From positions 1-63,866 of the forward strand of contig NZ_JAKRGH010000029.1 of assembly GCF_022347565.1 (NCBI RefSeq): a stretch of DNA of 63,866 bases, in the 5' to 3' direction. The notes under the pieces are model-generated. The model was not told where the DNA came from and searched no databases. It saw only the letters and a program-made list of their open reading frames with translations. This document shows positions 59,231 to 63,866 of this stretch, one piece after another; the stretch's first letter is position 1, and every line of letters starts with the position of its first letter. This DNA comes from Vibrio sp. Of7-15. GTDB lineage: Bacteria; Pseudomonadota; Gammaproteobacteria; Enterobacterales; Vibrionaceae. The position numbers and the translations under genes were made by a program.

Positions 59231-60352
59231 TTAATGCGTAAATGTTGCCGTGATCCGAATGTCTTTACCTACCATACGAACATCAGAAATATTCAACTCC
59301 AATACTTCTGACATCTCTTCAAGCCCAATGAGGTTAAGCAAACCACGGCTATCGGTCCCCATTAATTTTGGAGCGAGATATAAAATAAGTTCGTCCACTA
59401 CCTTTGCTTTTACTAAGCTGGCTGCTAATGTCGCGCCCGCTTCCACCCATATATGATTAATATGGTGTTTGGCAGCCAGTTGATGAAGTAGGGCTATTAA
59501 ATCAAATTCGTTATTTTCTGCCTCAGCCACAAGTGTCTCAACTGTCGAGGCCATCGAGTCAGAATATGGTCGCTCTGAAACAAGCAATAATTCCGATTCC
59601 GTATTAAATAACTGTAATTCAGGCTTAAGCTGCTGCTGTCTATCGAGAATAATTCGTGCAGGTTGACGTAACTTGCTCTGAGGGTAAAGCTTCTGTACTT
59701 CCTCTCCAAGTTCAGACCAGCGCACAGTCAAAGAAGCATTATCAGCCACAACGGTTGAGCTCGTTGAAAGAATAGCGCCTGACTTAGCTCGATAGCGTTG
59801 CACATCGTGCCTAGCTTCCGATGATGTGATCCACTGACTCTTACCGTTACTTAATGCGGTCTTACCATCTAAGCTTGCCGCTAACTTAAGCTGAATATAA
59901 GGTCGGCCAGATTCCATTTTTTTGATAAAACCTGGGTTTAGTTTTCGAGACGCTTGTTCAAGTAAGCCGATCTCTACTTCAATGCCCGCTTCACGTAGCA
60001 TCGCAACCCCGCGACCCGCCACTTGTGGATTTGGGTCCACCATGGCACAAATCACTTTTTTCACACCAGCTTTAATCAGCGCTTCGGAACAAGGGGGAGT
60101 TCGGCCATAATGTGAGCACGGCTCTAACGTAACGTAAACTGTCGCCCCTTTTGCTTGAGCACCAGCTTGACGTAAGGCGTGCACTTCTGCGTGTGGCTCT
60201 CCTGCTTTGGCATGAAAACCTTCACCCACGATTTGATCATTTTGAGTAATCACACACCCTACATTTGGATTAGGTGCCGTTGTGTAGATGCCCTTTTGAG
60301 CCAATTTAATGGCTCGCAACATCATGGAGTGTTCAAGTTCAGAAAACATCAT
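59231..60352 (-). CDS. ribD: bifunctional riboflavin deaminase/reductase RibD
   Basis: 373 aa. N-terminal zinc deaminase (about 1-145) with HAEVHALRQAG and TLEPCSHYGRTPPCSEALI, C-terminal NADPH reductase (about 146-370) with RPYIQLKLAASLDGKTAL and VEAGATLAASLV. Performs two consecutive steps on the pyrimidine intermediate. The first ATG overlaps the nrdR stop by one base; a second ATG follows at once. This is the first riboflavin gene after nrdR, a conserved pairing. Confidence 0.96.
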   Translation of the reverse strand: MMFSELEHSMMLRAIKLAQKGIYTTAPNPNVGCVITQNDQIVGEGFHAKAGEPHAEVHALRQAGAQAKGATVYVTLEPCSHYGRTPPCSEALIKAGVKKVICAMVDPNPQVAGRGVAMLREAGIEVEIGLLEQASRKLNPGFIKKMESGRPYIQLKLAASLDGKTALSNGKSQWITSSEARHDVQRYRAKSGAILSTSSTVVADNASLTVRWSELGEEVQKLYPQSKLRQPARIILDRQQQLKPELQLFNTESELLLVSERPYSDSMASTVETLVAEAENNEFDLIALLHQLAAKHHINHIWVEAGATLAASLVKAKVVDELILYLAPKLMGTDSRGLLNLIGLEEMSEVLELNISDVRMVGKDIRITATFTH

Positions 60353-60801
60353 TATTTTTCAAGGCGAGCGATTTCTTCGCCGAATTCGCGAATATCTTCA
60401 AAACTACGGTAGACAGAAGCAAAACGGATATAAGCGACCTTATCTAGCTCTTTTAATTGGTCCATCACTAAATTTCCTATCATTTCTGTGGACACTTCAC
60501 GCTCACCAGTTGCTCTAAGCTGGGACTTAATGGTATTCATCGCTAGTTCAATAGCATCAGCACTAACAGGGCGCTTTTCCAATGAACGCTGTAAGCCGCC
60601 TGATAACTTATCTTCGTTAAAGGGCTCTCTATTACCGTTAGATTTAATCACTTTTGGCATGACTAATTCCGCAGATTCAAACGTGGTAAACCGTTCACTA
60701 CACGCTAAACATTGACGGCGACGACGTACTTGGTGACCATCAGAGACCAGCCTCGAATCAATCACTTTTGTATCGTTGGCACTACAAAATGGACAATGCA
60801 T
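60352..60801 (-). CDS. nrdR: transcriptional repressor NrdR
   Basis: 149 aa. Represses ribonucleotide reductase genes according to ATP/dATP. An N-terminal zinc ribbon (CPFC...CLAC, residues 3-34) with the basic stretch RRRRQ for DNA contact is followed by an ATP-cone (about 49-139). A strong AGGAGG Shine-Dalgarno precedes the ATG. First gene of the nrdR-ribD-ribE-ribBA run. Its nrd targets are outside the window. Confidence 0.97.
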   Translation of the reverse strand: MHCPFCSANDTKVIDSRLVSDGHQVRRRRQCLACSERFTTFESAELVMPKVIKSNGNREPFNEDKLSGGLQRSLEKRPVSADAIELAMNTIKSQLRATGEREVSTEMIGNLVMDQLKELDKVAYIRFASVYRSFEDIREFGEEIARLEK

Positions 60802-60897
60802 TATGCCTCCTTTTTATTTGCTTTCAGTTTAGCGGGATTTCTATTCTGGTTACAGCCCCTTACCTCGTTATCTCAGAAGAAATATTCCTAAAATAAT

Positions 60898-60930
60898 AAA
60901 AAAGCAGTACTTCCCTCGAAGTACCGCTTT
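60898..60930 (-). terminator. terminator of glyA
   Basis: Minus-strand AAAGCGGTACTTC / GAAGTACTGCTTT, 13 bp with one G-U pair and a 4-nt loop, then TTT. It is 22 nt after the glyA stop and upstream of nrdR. Confidence 0.9.
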
Positions 60931-60951
60931 ATTAGCATTATTTACTCAAAA

Positions 60952-62202
60952 TTAAGCGTAAACTGGTAGACGCTTACAAATCTCAAGTACTTTCGCTTTT
61001 GTAGATTCAATAACAGCTGGGTTATTGATATCGTCTAGGATGTCACAAATCCAACCCGCAAGTTCTTTTGCATCTTCCTGCGTGAAGCCACGACGAGTAA
61101 TTGAAGGGGCGCCAATACGAATACCAGAAGTAACAAATGGGCTACGCGGATCATTTGGAACGCTGTTTTTGTTCACTGTAATGTTAGCAGCACCTAGAGC
61201 AGCGTCCGCCTCTTTACCTGTGATCCCTTTATCAATTAGATCAACAAGGAACAGGTGGTTCTCAGTCGAACCTGAAACAATTTTATAACCGCGTTCGATG
61301 AACTCAGCTACCATTGCTTTTGCATTCGCTACAACATTTTGTTGGTAAACTTTAAACTCAGGCTCCATAGCTTCTTTGAATGCTACAGCTTTACCAGCGA
61401 TAACATGCATTAGAGGACCACCTTGGCCACCAGGGAATACTGCAGAATTTAGCTTCTTGTAAAGATCTTCACCTTCATTAGAAAGAATCAAACCACCACG
61501 AGGACCCGCTAATGTTTTATGAGTTGTTGTCGTAACGACGTGAGCATGAGGAACCGGGTTTGGGTATACACCAGCAGCGATTAAACCCGCTACGTGAGCC
61601 ATATCTACAAAGAAGTACGCACCCACTTTGTCAGCAATTTCACGCATGCGTGCCCAGTCAACAACTTGAGAGTATGCAGAGAAACCACCAATGATCATCT
61701 TAGGCTTATGCTCAAGAGCTAGTGCTTCCATCTCTTCATAGTTAATTTGACCAGCTTCATCAATGCCGTAAGGGATGATGTTGTACAGCTTACCAGAGAA
61801 GTTTACTGGTGAACCGTGAGTCAAGTGACCGCCGTGAGCAAGGCTCATACCTAATACTGTATCACCAGCATTCAGTAGCGCCATGTAAACTGCATTGTTT
61901 GCTTGAGAACCAGAATGTGGCTGTACGTTTGCGTATTCAGCACCAAATAGTTCACATGCACGATCAATCGCTAGTTGCTCTGCTTTGTCTACGTATTCAC
62001 AGCCACCGTAGTAACGCTTACCAGGGTAACCTTCAGCGTATTTATTTGTTAGCTGTGAACCTTGAGCTTCCATTACACGTGGGCTTGTGTAGTTTTCAGA
62101 GGCGATTAGCTCAATGTGCTCTTCCTGACGTAAAGTTTCTTCCTGGATAGCTGAAAAAAGTTCCGCATCGTAATCTGCGATATTCATGTCACGTTTAAGC
62201 AT
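60952..62202 (-). CDS. glyA: serine hydroxymethyltransferase
   Basis: 416 aa. PLP enzyme that makes glycine and 5,10-methylene-THF from serine, the main one-carbon source. The PLP lysine is in [17 protein letters not shown] near 229; [19 protein letters not shown] and [19 protein letters not shown] are family signatures. ATG 62202 has AGGAG seven bases upstream and begins [15 protein letters not shown], as in E. coli; the 25 codons open beyond it are leader. A consensus PurR box lies 57-72 bp upstream. Confidence 0.98.
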   Translation of the reverse strand: MLKRDMNIADYDAELFSAIQEETLRQEEHIELIASENYTSPRVMEAQGSQLTNKYAEGYPGKRYYGGCEYVDKAEQLAIDRACELFGAEYANVQPHSGSQANNAVYMALLNAGDTVLGMSLAHGGHLTHGSPVNFSGKLYNIIPYGIDEAGQINYEEMEALALEHKPKMIIGGFSAYSQVVDWARMREIADKVGAYFFVDMAHVAGLIAAGVYPNPVPHAHVVTTTTHKTLAGPRGGLILSNEGEDLYKKLNSAVFPGGQGGPLMHVIAGKAVAFKEAMEPEFKVYQQNVVANAKAMVAEFIERGYKIVSGSTENHLFLVDLIDKGITGKEADAALGAANITVNKNSVPNDPRSPFVTSGIRIGAPSITRRGFTQEDAKELAGWICDILDDINNPAVIESTKAKVLEICKRLPVYA

Positions 62203-62542
62203 CTGTATCTCCTGACTCAGATTTTGTGTAAATCCCAAAAAAAAAACACAACGACCAAAAGCAAACGTTTTCGTCACTCGTATTAGATGGGCGTATTCTA
62301 CATAATTTGATTTGTATCAGGTAGCCTCAATATGGATTTTCTTCAAAATTAAGATGGCGATATCTCATGCGAGGCTTGAAGAATACTCATGTTTGACTAT
62401 TTTTTACGCGCTGTAAAATAATGACTTTACATATTGTAAAGGTATAAATACAACGCTTAGCCACTGTTTTTAGAAGGTAACTGTTAGAAATACACCTTTT
62501 TATTTAGTATTGCGGGCCAATTATTATAGGAATGTCATACAA
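62203..62542. other. glyA / yitT-like divergent intergenic region
   Basis: 340 nt with no gene seen. It contains the glyA leader, an A9-tract at 62237-62246, the PurR box, a minus-strand TAATAC (62280-62285) that could be the glyA -10, and AT-rich DNA before the YitT-family gene. Confidence 0.6.
62259..62274 (-). promoter_or_regulatory. PurR box upstream of glyA
   Basis: Plus-strand AAGCAAACGTTTTCGT matches the PurR consensus ANGCAANCGNTTNCNT at every specified position. E. coli glyA is likewise repressed by PurR. It lies at or just after a plausible glyA start site. Confidence 0.75.
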
Positions 62543-63154
62543 ATGGAAAAACATAGCTACAAGGAAGATATTATTGCGATGCTCACCGGCTCTTTTTTAG
62601 TCGCACAAGGTGTTTTCTTCCTCCAATCGGCTAACTTACTGACCGGAGGCACCACAGGGCTTGCCTTATTGATTAGTCAATTCACCCCACTAAGCTTTGG
62701 CATTCTTTATTTTCTCGCAAACCTCCCTTTTTATGGCTTAGCGTGGATACGCTTTGGAAAGCAATTCGCTTTGAACAGTTTAGTCTGTGGCGCTTTAGTC
62801 TCGGTCATCACGGATCATTTAGATTTATTTATTACTTTGGATCGTATTAATGAGCTGTATTGCGCACTAGCAGGAGGCTTATTAATGGGTCTTGGCATGT
62901 TGATACTGTTTCGACACAGAGCAAGCTTAGGTGGATTCAATGTATTATGTTTGTTCATTCAAGATAAGTTTGGGATTTCCGTGGGTAAAACTCAAATGAC
63001 CATCGATTGCTGCATCTTATTATTGTCTTTCCTATTTGTTCCTGCTTGGCTTATCGGTGTTTCTGTCTTTGGTGCTATCGTCCTAAACATTGTCCTAACT
63101 ATGAACCATAAACCACACCGTTACCAAGTTAACTACGGCGTACCGAGCAAGTAA
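62543..63154 (+). CDS. YitT family membrane protein
   Basis: 203 aa with about five to six transmembrane helices. Resembles the YitT (DUF161/DUF2179-related) family but is short and lacks the usual cytoplasmic C-terminal domain. Recognisable segments are LVAQGVFFLQSANLLTGGTTGLALLISQFT near 18-47 and GGLLMGLGMLILFRHRASLGGFNVL near 115-140. Function is unknown in the family. ATG 62543 with AGGA upstream is preferred over the 62510 frame start. Single gene, divergent from glyA, with no clear terminator. Confidence 0.82.
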   Translation: MEKHSYKEDIIAMLTGSFLVAQGVFFLQSANLLTGGTTGLALLISQFTPLSFGILYFLANLPFYGLAWIRFGKQFALNSLVCGALVSVITDHLDLFITLDRINELYCALAGGLLMGLGMLILFRHRASLGGFNVLCLFIQDKFGISVGKTQMTIDCCILLLSFLFVPAWLIGVSVFGAIVLNIVLTMNHKPHRYQVNYGVPSK

Positions 63155-63744
63155 AAGATTAGACAATATGTTTCTGGATACCACAGTAGCCCTCTATGAT
63201 GAATACGACTACTGTGTATCAAGAGAAAACTAACGCAAATATAAAGGCATTAATAACTCGTACAACTTGCCCATAAGAAAAATACAGCTCAAGACAGCTT
63301 ATCTCTTTCTTCTGAATAGCCTCAAAACCATTTCTATCAACTTATCCCTTCTCCCCCCTTTCAGAGCTAAACTAGTGTTCACTTTCTCTCTGACCATGCA
63401 CTAAATCCCTGGTTAACTCCGATATCGTAATCAGGATTCAAAAAAGTTCGCATTAAGAGTGTATTGCGGATAACTTTAACCACAATGTACGCTTGCCTAC
63501 TCAATTGAGCTACCTTCGATATAAAAGGCCTAGATAAGAAAACAAACTAGAGACTCACAATACCTTCAGAGCGACATCGTTATTCAGTACTACTGAACTT
63601 GAAATAAGTAAAATGAGTTAAAGTGGGGATGAATAAAAACCAATCACTCCACTTTAAAAAAGAAACGAAGGTTTGATGTTTAAGTCTTAGATTAGCTCAA
63701 TATAAAGATAGAATATCCGGCGTAGATATGGATTTTATTCAGAC
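63155..63744. other. 590-nt stretch without a gene
   Basis: No ORF with a Shine-Dalgarno and protein-like composition on either strand. It contains a long stem (63177-63220) and a minus-strand stretch at about 63429-63515 with tRNA-like fragments (GTAGCTCAATTG, CTCTTAATG, TTTGAATCCTG). Otherwise AT-rich sequence before the tRNA-Asp terminator. Confidence 0.6.
63177..63220. repeat. inverted repeat downstream of the YitT gene
   Basis: GATACCACAGTAG pairs with CTACTGTGTATC (12 bp with one bulged C) around a 19-nt loop, 22 nt after the stop codon. There is no T-run, so it may protect the transcript 3' end rather than terminate. Confidence 0.45.
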
Positions 63745-63778
63745 GTAAAAAAGCCCGACTCTTTCGAATCGGGCTTTT
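63745..63778 (-). terminator. terminator after tRNA-Asp
   Basis: Minus-strand AAAAGCCCGATTC-GAAA-GAGTCGGGCTTTT, with one G-U pair, followed by TT, 8 nt after the tRNA 3' end. Confidence 0.9.
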
Positions 63779-63786
63779 CCAATAAG

Positions 63787-63863
63787 TGGCGGAGTGGACG
63801 GGACTCGAACCCGCGACCCCCGGCGTGACAGGCCGGTATTCTAACCAACTGAACTACCACTCC
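63787..63863 (-). tRNA. tRNA-Asp (anticodon GUC)
   Basis: A 77-nt tRNA ending with encoded CCA and discriminator G. Acceptor GGAGTGG / CCACTCC, D arm with TTCAGTTGGTTAGAA, anticodon arm CCGGC-CTGTCAC-GCCGG giving GTC, T arm GGTTCGAGTCC. The operon probably continues to the right, outside the window. Confidence 0.97.
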
Positions 63864-63866
63864 GCA

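Noticed and set aside
57263-60352. FMN riboswitch in the riboflavin cluster
   Set aside because: The gaps between rib genes are too short or contain only a simple hairpin; no conserved RFN element is visible.
1-63866. CRISPR array, insertion sequence, prophage or genomic island
   Set aside because: No tandem repeats with spacers, transposase or integrase frames, or att-like duplications of the flanking tRNAs were found; composition is even throughout.

Overview
The window is a stretch of chromosome from a marine gammaproteobacterium, almost certainly a member of the Vibrionaceae (Vibrio/Aliivibrio group). The basis is gene content rather than database search: a complete Na+-translocating NADH:quinone reductase operon (nqrABCDEF with apbE and nqrM), the sodium-driven flagellar stator genes pomAB, an OmpK/Tsx-type outer-membrane channel, and many enterobacterial-style neighbourhoods (miaB-phoH-ybeY-corC-lnt, rsfS-rlmH-mrdA-rodA-rlpA-dacA-ybeD-lipB-lipA, gpt/frsA/crl/proBA). 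Base composition is moderately AT-rich and uniform. Nearly everything is conserved housekeeping DNA. I see no insertion sequence, prophage, integron, CRISPR array or toxin-antitoxin pair.

Layout. 1-20.3 kb: tRNA-Leu(UAG), ubiF, then a mostly rightward run for tRNA/rRNA modification, ribosome maturation, lipoprotein maturation, LPS assembly (lptE), DNA polymerase III delta (holA), elongasome peptidoglycan synthesis (mrdA, rodA, rlpA, dacA) and lipoate synthesis (lipB, lipA), with leuS in the middle. 20.4-26.7 kb: leftward proBA, crl, frsA and a purine salvage pair (gpt plus an NCS2 permease). 26.7-27.6 kb: a non-annotated transcription unit encoding a 28-residue peptide. 27.6-33.5 kb: chemoreceptor, pepD, dinB and a double-receiver diguanylate cyclase. 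33.6-40.8 kb: the leftward nqr operon. 41.3-48.1 kb: bolA, rlmG, yajG, a periplasmic cyclophilin, ampG, ompK-like, panE, yajL. 48.1-51.5 kb: thiI and pomAB leftward. 51.6-54.7 kb: xseB-ispA-dxs. 54.7-62.2 kb: leftward riboflavin/thiamine cluster (pgpA, thiL, nusB, ribH, ribBA, ribE, ribD, nrdR) and glyA. The window ends with a YitT-family gene, about 0.6 kb without a gene, and tRNA-Asp(GUC).

The most interesting object is the leftward unit at about 26995-27325. It has a sigma70-type promoter with a CRP-like site just upstream, a strong Shine-Dalgarno, a 28-codon ORF (MKGLISAKFW...TCFGY) and a strong intrinsic terminator. It fits the architecture of the dual-function RNA VcdRP described in Vibrio cholerae (small protein VcdP plus base-pairing RNA, linked to carbon uptake and citrate synthase). 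That identity is from memory and needs alignment.

Other regulatory signals read directly from sequence: a perfect TAAA-N15-GCCGATAA flagellar sigma28 promoter before pomA; PurR-type boxes before the purine permease, glyA and the nucleoside-channel-like ompK gene (the last with an adjacent CRP-like site); an extended -10 and structured leader before nqrA; and terminator-like hairpins inside the rib-nusB-thiL cluster. The RibA half of RibBA lacks the zinc-binding cysteine segment expected of an active GTP cyclohydrolase II.
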